The notes beneath the pieces are model-generated. The model was not told the DNA's origin and searched no databases. It saw only the letters and a program-made list of their open reading frames with translations. Positions 1 through 5,398 of a DNA stretch of 6,440 nt are shown piece after piece (the first letter of the stretch is position 1; each line of letters starts with the position of its first letter). The DNA lies in NCBI GenBank assembly GCA_027024305.1, contig JALVSO010000014.1:1-6440 (forward strand). Reading direction: 5' to 3'. Source of the stretch: Candidatus Parcubacteria bacterium (GTDB lineage Bacteria > Patescibacteriota > Minisyncoccia > Phycocordibacterales > GCA-2747955). Both the position numbers and the translations under genes were made by a program.

Positions 1-902
1 ATCCCGGTCGACCAACGGGAAGTTTTCTCTTTATGGGGCCGACGGGAGTGGGTAAAACCGAGCTGACTAAAAAATTGGCCGAATTTCTTTTTGACGATGC
101 GGAGGCTCTGATTCGGGTTGATATGTCCGAGTTGATGGAAAGTCATTCCGTTTCCAAACTGCTGGGTTCACCTCCGGGCTATGTGGGCCATGAGGAAGGG
201 GGTTCTCTGACGGAAAAGGTTAGACACAGACCCTACTCCATTATTCTTTTTGACGAGATAGAAAAAGCTCATCCGGACATTTTCAATGTTCTTTTGCAGG
301 TTTTGGATAACGGGCGATTGACCGACTCCAAGGGCAGGATTGTTGATTTTAAAAATACGGTGGTCATTTTGACTTCCAACATCGGTTCGGAATTTGTGGA
401 GAAGATGAATGTCATCGGCTTTGATTTGGACAATTCCAAAAAGAAAGAAAAAAAGCTGGAATATGAAGAAAAGAAAAAAGCCGGTCTGGAAAGTTTAAAA
501 CAGTATTTTAAACCGGAATTTTTAAATCGTCTGGATGATATTATTCTCTTTGATTCGCTCAGTGAAAAATCTCTGGAAAAAATCGCCAAGATTGAAATTG
601 ATAAAGTTTTGAAGCGTATGGAGGAGCAGGGGCTTTCTTTGAACATCAGTAAAAAGGCCCTGGGAGCCATTATTTCCAAAGATTATCCTTCGGAATATGG
701 AGCCCGACCCATTAAGCGAATTATTCAGGAGAAAATTTTAACTCCTTTGAGTGATTTGATGTTGGAGCACTATGGCGAAAGGGGAGTTTACAAGGTTGAT
801 TATAAAAAGGGGGAATTTAGCTTTGATTTTAAGAGAAGTCTGAAAAAAGTTCCGGCGGGAAAAAGCTCGGTTAAAAAGAGTAAGGATAAGGTTTTAGTCT
901 AG
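1..902 (+). CDS. clpC: ClpC/ClpB-type AAA+ protein unfoldase, C-terminal part (5' end outside window)
   Basis: The reading frame is open from position 3 and continues upstream of the window, so the ATG at 33 is internal. What remains is the second AAA+ module (D2) and C-terminus of a Hsp100 unfoldase, an ATP-driven ring that threads proteins for refolding or for degradation by ClpP. Counting from the ATG at 33, visible motifs are Walker A GPTGVGKT (residues 2-9), the pore loop GSPPGYVGHEEGG (about 45-57), Walker B IILFDEIEKAH (about 70-80), sensor 1 ILTSNIGS (about 112-119), the arginine-finger region FKPEFLNRLDDI (about 159-170) and sensor 2 YGARPIKRII (about 223-232). The wordings ALIRVDMSE and LTEKVR, and the insert before FKPEFLNR, look more like ClpC than ClpB, but D2 alone does not settle this. 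A lysine-rich tail ends the protein at TAG. The frame contains no TGA and no Trp. Confidence 0.93.
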   Translation, partial: PGRPTGSFLFMGPTGVGKTELTKKLAEFLFDDAEALIRVDMSELMESHSVSKLLGSPPGYVGHEEGGSLTEKVRHRPYSIILFDEIEKAHPDIFNVLLQVLDNGRLTDSKGRIVDFKNTVVILTSNIGSEFVEKMNVIGFDLDNSKKKEKKLEYEEKKKAGLESLKQYFKPEFLNRLDDIILFDSLSEKSLEKIAKIEIDKVLKRMEEQGLSLNISKKALGAIISKDYPSEYGARPIKRIIQEKILTPLSDLMLEHYGERGVYKVDYKKGEFSFDFKRSLKKVPAGKSSVKKSKDKVLV

Positions 903-1008
903 AAACCGTGGGCTTTGTCTGTAAATTATTTTGCCTTTGGTATCTGCAAAATACGAATGGTCTAAATGTAGAGCTAGGTAATTTTAGAAAATTCTTAGAA
1001 TAATTTAT

Positions 1009-1302
1009 ATGTACGAAAAAAGAGGCTGAGTTTATATTATGTCCAACAAAAGAAATGGAACACTATATACCGGAGTAACCTCCAATCTTGAAAAGAGAGT
1101 TTGGGAACATAAAAACAATATTCACGAAGGATTTACTAGAAAATATTCTTTACATAATCTAGTCTATTATGAAGAGTGAGGTTCCATAGTATTAGCAATA
1201 GATAGAGAAAAACAAATAAAAGGTGGAAGTCGTTTAAAAAAGATAAGATTGATTGAAAAAAACAATCCTCAATGAAAAGATTTAGCGGAGGATTGATATT
1301 AA
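1009..1302 (+). CDS. GIY-YIG endonuclease-superfamily protein, four in-frame TGA read as Trp
   Basis: With TGA as Trp this is a complete 97-aa single-domain GIY-YIG protein of the small YhbQ/UPF0213-like type, stopping at TAA. The nuclease motif is WVYIM at residues 7-11 and LYTGVT at 19-24. The catalytic Arg is R30 in NLEKRVWEHK and the metal-binding Glu is E67 in REKQIKGGSR. The family ending NPxWxDLxxDWY is present at 86-97. TGA codons lie at 1027, 1177, 1273 and 1294 (residues 7, 57, 89, 96). The last two fall on family Trp positions and the first two on usually aromatic positions. W32 is TGG. The ATG at 1009 is preferred over the internal ATG at 1039 because only it includes the first GIY-YIG strand; an in-frame TAG lies at 985-987. 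There is no Shine-Dalgarno. TAGAAT at 996-1001, 7 nt before ATG, could be a -10 of a leaderless mRNA. The cellular role of these small nucleases is not established. Confidence 0.87.
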
Positions 1303-1306
1303 TTCC

Positions 1307-1436
1307 TGGATTGCTTCGTCATTCTCCGCATCCGCTCCGAATTCCTCGCAATGACAGCCACCTGCGGTGGCTGTCCGGACGAAAACCTGCGGTTTTCGTC
1401 ATTGCGAGCGGAGCGAATGCGGAGCGAAGCAATCCA
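1307..1436. repeat. Compound palindrome with paired hairpins (TGGATTGC...GCAATCCA)
   Basis: An imperfect inverted repeat starts with TGGATTGCTTCG (1307-1318) and ends with CGAAGCAATCCA (1425-1436). The arms continue inward to GCAATGAC (1348-1355) and GTCATTGC (1398-1405); the left arm has about 10 extra bases. At the centre are two perfect 10-bp hairpins with TGC loops: GACAGCCACC/GGTGGCTGTC (1353-1375) and GACGAAAACC/GGTTTTCGTC (1378-1400), separated by CG. GCAATGAC/GCAATCC intergenic palindromes of this sort are common in bacteria as REP-like elements. The paired-hairpin core matches the architecture of the element at 4995-5304, although the sequences differ. Confidence 0.85.
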
Positions 1437-1439
1437 TTT

Positions 1440-1551
1440 AAGAAGTCCGACCTTAAGAAGCCGGACTTGTCAGGTTCTTAGGCGTAAGAAGTCCGACCTG
1501 TCGGGTATGGTTTGGCGTAAGAAGCCGGACTTGTCAGGTATGGTTTGGCGT
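1440..1551. repeat. Tandem 33-bp repeat, three units plus a partial one
   Basis: Units begin AAGAAGYCSGAC and end GGCGT: a partial unit at 1440-1454, then units at 1455-1485 (31 bp, degenerate), 1486-1518 (33 bp) and 1519-1551 (33 bp). Each unit is the left arm plus half the loop of the hairpin element that follows, so the array appears to be a repeated duplication of the first half of that element. Long open frames cross it on both strands, but they only reflect the repeat; no gene is called. Confidence 0.8.
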
Positions 1552-1840
1552 GTGGTTGCTGACAAGTCCGGCTTCGTGGAAAATTGTGTGTCAAAAGTCC
1601 GACTTGTTGAGTATGGTTTGGCGCGTGGGTGTCAACAAGTCGGACTTCGTGGAAAAACGTGGTTGCCCGCCTTGCAACTTGTCCCTTGTAACTTTTGACT
1701 TGAACCAGCTTCACGGAAAATGTGTGGGGTGTCATTTTGTGTGGTTGTCCGACTTGCAACTTGCTCCTTTTTCCTTGGAACTTGAACTGACTTGCAACTT
1801 GCTTCTTGCAACTTTTAACTTGAGCCGACTTCCTGAAAAA
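1522..1840. repeat. Interspersed hairpin repeat, copy 1 (expanded)
   Basis: Two perfect 16-bp inverted repeats occur, each with a 21-nt loop. The first is at 1522-1537/1559-1574 and the second, AAGTCCGACTTGTTGA/TCAACAAGTCGGACTT, is at 1595-1610/1632-1647. The loops are nearly identical (GTATGGTTTGGCG...), while five stem positions differ and all five are compensated on the other arm. Each is followed by CGTGGAAAA. Downstream come modules rich in CTTGCAACTTG and ending near GACTTC: a short one at 1648-1710 and a 130-bp one at 1711-1840. The longer one matches copy 2 (5634-5763) without gaps, with about 12 differences counted by hand. There is no coding evidence. Confidence 0.85.
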
Positions 1841-1942
1841 TTTGCGGTCTCTGTAAAATGTGTGGTTGTTGTTGTTTTCCGCGTCTTTCCGCGTTTTTTT
1901 CCGCGACCGTCAGCGGCCCGAAGGCTATCCGAAGGGCATGAG
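1841..1942. other. Gene-free spacer with TTTCCGCG triplet repeat
   Basis: This stretch joins the hairpin repeat to the DnaA box. It holds a GTTGTTGTT run followed by three close TTTCCGCG motifs (about 1877-1904) and a GC-rich stretch around 1908-1940. I see no gene in it. Confidence 0.6.
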
Positions 1943-1951
1943 TTATCCACA
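1943..1951 (+). promoter_or_regulatory. DnaA box TTATCCACA
   Basis: This is a perfect match to the classical DnaA box, 19 bp before the -35 of the promoter at 1971. No second good box was seen nearby, so it is better read as a single regulatory or chance site than as a replication origin. Confidence 0.5.
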
Positions 1952-1970
1952 GTTTTCCCCAATAATCACC

Positions 1971-1998
1971 TTGCATAAAAATTATCCTATGGTTTAAT
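1971..1998 (+). promoter_or_regulatory. Promoter of the candidate RNA, extended -10
   Basis: The -35 is TTGCAT (1971-1976), followed by a 16-bp spacer and -10 TTTAAT (1993-1998). TGG directly before the -10 makes an extended (TGn) -10 element. Transcription would start near 2004-2006, just before the first stable hairpin. Confidence 0.65.
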
Positions 1999-2074
1999 AA
2001 TAGACAGCTGCGAGCATGGGGCTCGTAGCCTCTCACAAGATGGGGCATTCGCCCCAAAAAAAGGAGAAAACGCT

Positions 2075-2215
2075 ATGAAAAGCATGATCTCGGCCCGTTG
2101 CGGGCCTCCGGCAGCTCTGGCTGACGAAAAGACCTATATCGACTCTAACGCGGCCAATACCACCATCCCCGGAGCCGTGGACGACGGCTGCTGCGCATCT
2201 TCCCGCCAAGCGTAG
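2075..2215 (+). other. Possible 46-codon ORF inside the candidate RNA
   Basis: An ATG at 2075 is preceded by AAGGAG with 8 nt spacing and opens a 46-codon frame ending in TAG. The predicted peptide (MKSMISARCGPPAALADEK...) resembles nothing I know, has neither a membrane segment nor a repeat, and its codons simply follow the GC-rich hairpins. It could be a tag or leader peptide, or a chance frame in a structured RNA. I favour chance. Confidence 0.2.
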
Positions 2216-2357
2216 CGCCCAAGTTAGCACCCCGAGTCCTGATTTCTGTCCCTAACAGAGGGGATTGGATATCAGAAGGCGGGTGTGCGACGGGGTAGAC
2301 TTTGATTCTGCCCTGAAACCCAACCCCAGAGGGAGCGCCTCGCTCCATCTGGGCCCC

Positions 2358-2381
2358 ACCACTCATTGCGAGTGGTTTTTT
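2358..2381 (+). terminator. Intrinsic terminator of the candidate RNA
   Basis: A perfect 7-bp stem ACCACTC/GAGTGGT with loop ATTGC runs directly into six T residues (2376-2381). It is a strong plus-strand terminator and separates the candidate RNA from the gene at 2539. Confidence 0.88.
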
Positions 2382-2469
2382 ATTGTCCCTCAAAGAACAT
2401 CCCTGGGACGTACCACATCGCCCGGCACAGTAGGCAACTTTTAGCACAGCTTCGTCATTCAAATATTTA

Positions 2470-2499
2470 TTGGCATTATAAAAAGACAAATGATAAAAT
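2470..2499 (+). promoter_or_regulatory. Promoter of the 129-aa gene, extended -10
   Basis: The -35 is TTGGCA (2470-2475) and the -10 is TAAAAT (2494-2499), with an 18-bp spacer and TGA just before the -10 (TGn element). The start would be near 2506, giving a leader of about 33 nt that contains the ribosome-binding site. Confidence 0.65.
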
Positions 2500-2527
2500 A
2501 TTAAATGGAATATCTTTAAATTTTTTC

Positions 2528-2533
2528 AGGAGG
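2528..2533 (+). promoter_or_regulatory. Shine-Dalgarno AGGAGG of the 129-aa gene
   Basis: AGGAGG lies 5 nt before the ATG at 2539 and fixes that start. It is the only strong ribosome-binding site preceding a convincing gene in this window. Confidence 0.85.
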
Positions 2534-2538
2534 CTAGT

Positions 2539-2928
2539 ATGCCTATCACAGACGAAAACATTCGTAACTGTCTCCCGCTGGCTTGGAAAACGGTGGAGGA
2601 TAATATTGTTCGTTTTGCTGGAAAGGGGGCGGAGACCACCTTCAAGATACCGGCAAAAGGAACCATTCTCACCGACGGAGGCAAGCCAAAATTTATTGTT
2701 TTTAATTTGGCTTTTGGAGTGGCTGAGGGGGAATATGTTCCCGATGAAAAAATGGTGTCGGCCACTCTGCTTTTGGAGAAGGATAGAGAAGAGTGGTTAG
2801 TCAAATGGATTGAATTTTCCATCATTTATCCTAAGCCTGATAAAAAACTAAGGCTTGAAAGGAGTCATGGTGGAGAATACCAGGCATCAGCTCAGGATGC
2901 TTACAGTTTCCTGAAGGGAGCGGCTTAA
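2539..2928 (+). CDS. Hypothetical protein, 129 aa
   Basis: I do not recognise this protein. It is a soluble-looking 129-aa chain without a signal peptide or membrane segment. It begins MPITDENIRNCLPLAWKTVE, has a central mixed stretch that could form beta strands (KPKFIVFNLAFGVAEGEY, about 49-66), then the charged segment KDREEWLVKWIEF and a C-terminus ending FLKGAA. Start and expression signals are clear: extended -10 promoter, AGGAGG, ATG, then TAA and a short GC-rich hairpin. It encodes three Trp, all as TGG, and has no TGA. It is also somewhat richer in GC than the TGA-containing genes. That could mean higher expression, a different codon bias or more recent arrival. It stands alone, with terminators on both sides. 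Confidence 0.88.
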   Translation: MPITDENIRNCLPLAWKTVEDNIVRFAGKGAETTFKIPAKGTILTDGGKPKFIVFNLAFGVAEGEYVPDEKMVSATLLLEKDREEWLVKWIEFSIIYPKPDKKLRLERSHGGEYQASAQDAYSFLKGAA

Positions 2929-2932
2929 CTTT

Positions 2933-2956
2933 AGGGGGCAGGGATGCTCCCTTTTC
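2933..2956 (+). terminator. Probable intrinsic terminator after the 129-aa gene
   Basis: The 7-bp stem AGGGGGC/GCTCCCT (one G-T wobble) with loop AGGGAT is followed by TTTCTG just past the stop codon. An alternative pairing uses AAGGGAGC at the end of the gene with GCTCCCTT. The T tract is short, so confidence is moderate. Confidence 0.6.
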
Positions 2957-3014
2957 TGTATCTAAGTTTTTTTTATAATTCATTTTATTAAAAAACTATG
3001 ATTGTTATAAAAAC

Positions 3015-3043
3015 TTGATTTTTAACCCCATTGCTTGTATAAT
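3015..3043 (+). promoter_or_regulatory. Promoter of the small basic protein
   Basis: TTGATT (3015-3020) and a consensus TATAAT (3038-3043) are separated by 17 bp. Transcription would start near 3050, leaving an AT-rich leader of about 26 nt with no clear Shine-Dalgarno. Confidence 0.75.
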
Positions 3044-3075
3044 GCAGGGAATTATTTAGATTAAAATTAAAGATT

Positions 3076-3210
3076 ATGGCAAAAAGAACTACCGGAGTTG
3101 GAAACAACAAAACCTCCCGAAGCAAAAAGACAGCCAAGAGATTGGCCATCAAAGCCGAAATGTTGGCCAAAAAAGAAGCCGCTTTGGGATATAAAGGAAA
3201 GAGAAAATAA
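3076..3210 (+). CDS. Small, very basic 44-aa protein
   Basis: ATG at 3076 opens a 44-codon frame ending in TAA: MAKRTTGVGNNKTSRSKK at the start and ALGYKGKRK at the end, with an Ala/Lys-rich probable helix between (about 18-36). About a third of the residues are Lys or Arg, and acidic residues are few. This composition suits a nucleic-acid- or ribosome-associated small protein, but it matches none of the small ribosomal proteins I know (L34, L36, THX), so no function is given. It has its own consensus promoter and a strong terminator 4 nt after the stop, so it is a monocistronic and probably well-expressed gene. It has no SD; alternative starts within the frame would remove most of the protein. 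Confidence 0.8.
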   Translation: MAKRTTGVGNNKTSRSKKTAKRLAIKAEMLAKKEAALGYKGKRK

Positions 3211-3214
3211 AAAT

Positions 3215-3240
3215 AAAAAACAACCGCAAGGTTGTTTTTT
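3215..3240 (+). terminator. Intrinsic terminator of the 44-aa gene
   Basis: AAAAAACAACC (3215-3225) and GGTTGTTTTTT (3230-3240) form an 11-bp stem closed by a GCAA tetraloop (GNRA type), with a run of T continuing to 3241. The A-rich left arm makes it potentially bidirectional. Confidence 0.88.
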
Positions 3241-3285
3241 TAAATAAGCCGGCGTATCAAATCAGATATACCAAAAACCGCGAGG

Positions 3286-3331
3286 CCTACCACCCCCGGC
3301 GTAGTAGAATTACTACGCCGGGGGTGGTAGG
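3286..3331 (-). terminator. Perfect 21-bp hairpin downstream of the peptidase gene
   Basis: The arms 3286-3306 and 3311-3331 are perfectly complementary, GC-rich and separated by GAAT only. On the minus strand the hairpin starts 12 nt after the peptidase stop and is followed 8 nt later by TTTTT (3277-3273). It is probably the transcript end of the peptidase gene. The stem is longer than most terminators, so an inserted palindrome that was co-opted is also possible. Confidence 0.65.
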
Positions 3332-3342
3332 AGGGTGGTGGG

Positions 3343-4887
3343 CTAGTAAATCTCCTTAAACTTTTTTAAGTCAGATTCACTAAATTCATTGCCGGAACCG
3401 GAGATATGATATTTTTCTTTCCATCTTTTCAGGGAGGCAGCAGTAGTTTTTCCAAAGTAGCCATTGGCTGAAACATCTCGGGGGAAGACTTTTTCGTATT
3501 TCAGCATATTCTGCAATTCTTTAACGGCCCTTCCTTTATCTCCCAATTTAACCGGTTTTAGCCCGGTGAATTCCGGTTTCGGCAGATATTTGAATGGGTC
3601 GGTGTAGGCATTGTGGGCGGCGATGGGCACGGTCATTTTTTTTCCGTAGCAACGGCCCGGATAGGAGTGGGAAATAGTTTTGATCTTAACTCCCTTGGTG
3701 TAATAAATAGTAAAATGCAGGTGAGGCCCGGTGGAGTAACCGGTATTTCCCGATAGGCCGATTTTTTGACCTCGCTTGACTTTCTCTCCTTTTTTGACTT
3801 TGATGGCTGAAAGGTGAGCATACATGGAAGCCAGACCGTTGCCGTGGTCAATAACAATCCAACGACCGTATTGAACTCCCCGGCAAACCTTGGTGGTATC
3901 TCCGGTGGCCAAAACCGTTCCATCCATCACCGAATAAATCGGAGTTCCCACGGGCACACCCAGGTCAATGCCATTATGACCTTTTCCGTTATAGTAAATC
4001 TCCCGGAAGGTGGTCAGGCCGAAAAACTGAGTAACCCAATGGGTGTCCTTTGGTCAGGGCGGTGTCGGTCAGAAAAACAATCCGACCTTTTCCGGAGGTA
4101 CAGTGCTTTTATCAAGAGCGAATTTTAATTTTGATTCCAATTTAAAAAGTTCCTCCTCAAATTCTTTTTTGGCTTTAATTTGCTCGGCTAAAAGTTTTTT
4201 AAAATTCTCTTCCTTATTTTTAGTCACCCTCAGGAGATAGTCCTTATTCTTTTTATTCTGTTCCAGGATGAGTTTCTTATCAGCAAGATTTTCCTTTTCT
4301 TGGTCCAATTTTTTATTTTTATCTTCTTTAATTTTTTTGGTGCTCTCCAGCTCGGCCAAAACTTTTTTATATCTTTTAATATTTTCAGTAAAAATATTTT
4401 GAATTTTTTCCAGGCGGGCGGCTTCCTCGGCCACCTCGGAGATATTTTTCCCGGCCAAAAGAGTCTCAAAGAGGGAGCGGTTGGAAACCTGATTTAAATA
4501 AAAGAGATTTAACTTTAGGTTTTTTTTCAGCTTTTCAATTTTTTGAGTATTTTCGGCGATGTTTTCCGAAAGGTTTTTAATCTCTTTGTTTAACTTTTCA
4601 ATTTCCCTGTTTTTCTGATAGATAACTTTTTTCAGTTTTGAGTTAAGGTAGTTTAAATTGGCAATTTCTTTTTTCAGACTGGCCGACTGGCCGGCATATT
4701 CTTTAACCTTTTTTTCCGATTCGGCGATGGCTTTTTCCAATCTTTTAATCTCGGCATCCTGTTGAGCGATTTTTTCTTTAATTTCTTGTTCACTTTCGGC
4801 TAAGGAAAAATTTAAGGAAAAGGTAAAAAAGGATGCCGGAATAAGGAGAAATAATAAAAATATTTTTTTTGAAGATAGATTTTTCAC
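3343..4887 (-). CDS. Secreted coiled-coil M23 (LytM) peptidoglycan hydrolase with PG-binding domain, two in-frame TGA
   Basis: With TGA as Trp this is one 514-aa envelope protein related in plan to EnvC-type M23 peptidases. Residues 1-30 form a signal peptide (MKNLSSKK, a hydrophobic core, then a cut near SLA/ES). Residues 31 to about 265 are a long Lys/Glu-rich coiled coil. Residues about 270-400 are the LytM domain with all zinc and catalytic residues: H304 and D308 (GHNGIDLG), H358 (MYAHL), H389 and H391 (GPHLHF). Residues about 440-495 form a peptidoglycan_binding_1 domain (LGDKGRAVKELQ). TGA codons at 4071-4069 and 4056-4054 encode W273 and W278 in FFWPTPPW, just before the catalytic domain, where such proteins often have a WP motif. 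TGG also occurs (W284, W343, W489). The GTG at 4887 is chosen because it gives a canonical signal peptide; a TTG at 4914 lies upstream of the -10 box. It stops at TAG. Confidence 0.88.
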
Positions 4888-4896
4888 GATGGAAAG

Positions 4897-4905
4897 ATTA
4901 TAACA
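4897..4905 (-). promoter_or_regulatory. Extended -10 promoter of the peptidase gene
   Basis: On the minus strand TGTTATAAT (4905 to 4897) is a perfect TGn-TATAAT. No good -35 is visible, as is usual with an extended -10. The expected start near 4890 lies about 3 nt before the GTG at 4887, so the mRNA would be essentially leaderless. Confidence 0.7.
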
Positions 4906-4994
4906 TGAAGACAAAAAGAAAACGGGCCTATCTTAGATTAGAGTCTGAATCATAGAACTTTGCTTTATTCAAAATTTAATTTTTAAATCATTTT

Positions 4995-5304
4995 TCTGGA
5001 TCCCGGATAGTTGACCAAGCACCACTTTTGAAAAAAATATTTAGCTGAAACTGAACTTTTTGTGTTTTCAGGAACTAAAATTTTAAAACCTTTTTATTCC
5101 TACAAAAGTGGTGCTCGGTCGCTTCCGGGATGACAAGCACCAAAGGTGCTTGTCCCGACAGCAACCGAAGGTTGCTGTCATCCCGGAAGCCCCAGCACTT
5201 TTACAAAATACAAAAATAATCTTTTTGCTTTTTAAAAAATAAAATTGTAAGTTTTCGGTTTATCTTTTTAAAAGAAAAGTGCTGGGAGCTATCCGGGATC
5301 CAGA
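4995..5304. repeat. Cloverleaf-like nested inverted-repeat element, about 310 bp
   Basis: The outer arms are TCTGGATCCCGGATAG (4995-5010) and its perfect complement (5289-5304). They enclose three inverted repeats. Arm A: 5013-5030/5103-5120, 18 bp with one mismatch and a 72-nt AT-rich loop. Arm B: GCTTCCGGGATGACA (5121-5135)/5176-5190, 15 bp perfect, capped by two perfect 10-bp hairpins (5132-5154 and 5157-5179) with 3-nt loops. Arm C: CCCAGCACTTTT (5191-5202)/5275-5286, 12 bp, also with a 72-nt AT-rich loop. It can also be seen as two inverted copies of a TGGATCCCGGA...TCCGGGATGACA palindrome. I see no gene within it on either strand. Confidence 0.85.
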
Positions 5305-5383
5305 TTCTAAAAAAGAATAGAAAAGAGAGAAAGCTTTTATATAGTCACAATCTAAGAATAATTAAAAAAACCATACTCTTTTA

Positions 5384-5392
5384 TGGTAAAAT
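5384..5392 (+). promoter_or_regulatory. Extended -10 promoter of the 55-aa membrane protein
   Basis: TGGTAAAAT (5384-5392) is a TGn extended -10. The six bases after it lead straight to the ATG at 5399, about where transcription should start, so the mRNA is predicted to be leaderless. The short inverted repeat ACCATA/TATGGT (5370-5387) overlaps the spacer and could be an operator, but it is too short to insist on. Confidence 0.6.
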
Positions 5393-5398
5393 AAAAAA

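Larger units (their letters stand above)
2004..2381 (+). ncRNA. Candidate structured non-coding RNA, family not recognised
   Basis: A roughly 380-nt unit lies between a good promoter and a strong intrinsic terminator. It is GC-rich in an AT-rich window and packed with hairpins: GCTGCGAGC/GCTCGTAGC (2007-2029, one wobble pair), TGGGGC/GCCCCA (2041-2056), GGCCCG/CGGGCC (2092-2106), AGCCGT/ACGGCT (2173-2189), TCTGT/ACAGA (2245-2259) inside CTGAT/ATCAG (2239-2275), GGGTAGA/TCTGCCC (2293-2313) and a 12-bp stem with one G-A mismatch (2325-2353). Size and GC content would suit RNase P RNA or tmRNA. However, I cannot find the RNase P GAGGAAAGUC core, a tmRNA tRNA-like end with GGTTCGA, or the SRP RNA apical motif. 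An alternative is a leader containing a 46-codon ORF (2075-2215) that has a Shine-Dalgarno. No function is assigned. Confidence 0.6.

Noticed and set aside
929..955. Terminator of the clp gene (TATTTTGC/GCAAAATA stem)
   Set aside because: The stem is AT-rich with an 11-nt loop and is not followed by a T tract.
1009..1302. GIY-YIG pseudogene with premature stops
   Set aside because: All interruptions are TGA at positions usually Trp or aromatic, with no TAA, TAG or frameshift, and three other genes show the same pattern.
1440..1647. CRISPR array
   Set aside because: The repeats are directly adjacent without unique spacers and are parts of a hairpin element.
1272..1978. Several long open frames on both strands
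   Set aside because: They run through palindromes and tandem repeats, their products mirror the repeat units, and they resemble no protein family.
1943..2001. Replication origin
   Set aside because: Only one DnaA box is visible and no cluster or flanking dnaA/dnaN gene is present.
2004..2381. tmRNA, RNase P RNA or SRP RNA
   Set aside because: The ACCA after GGGCCCC at 2351-2361 hinted at a tmRNA end, but there is no GGTTCGA T-arm or tag with a typical ALAA end. The RNase P GAGGAAAGUC core and SRP apical motif are also absent.
3943..4071. Two separate minus-strand genes (coiled-coil protein and M23 peptidase) or a frameshift between them
   Set aside because: Both halves are in the same frame and are separated only by two TGA codons; the intervening codons match the expected linker and LytM start (THWVTQFFGLTTF, GHNGIDLG).
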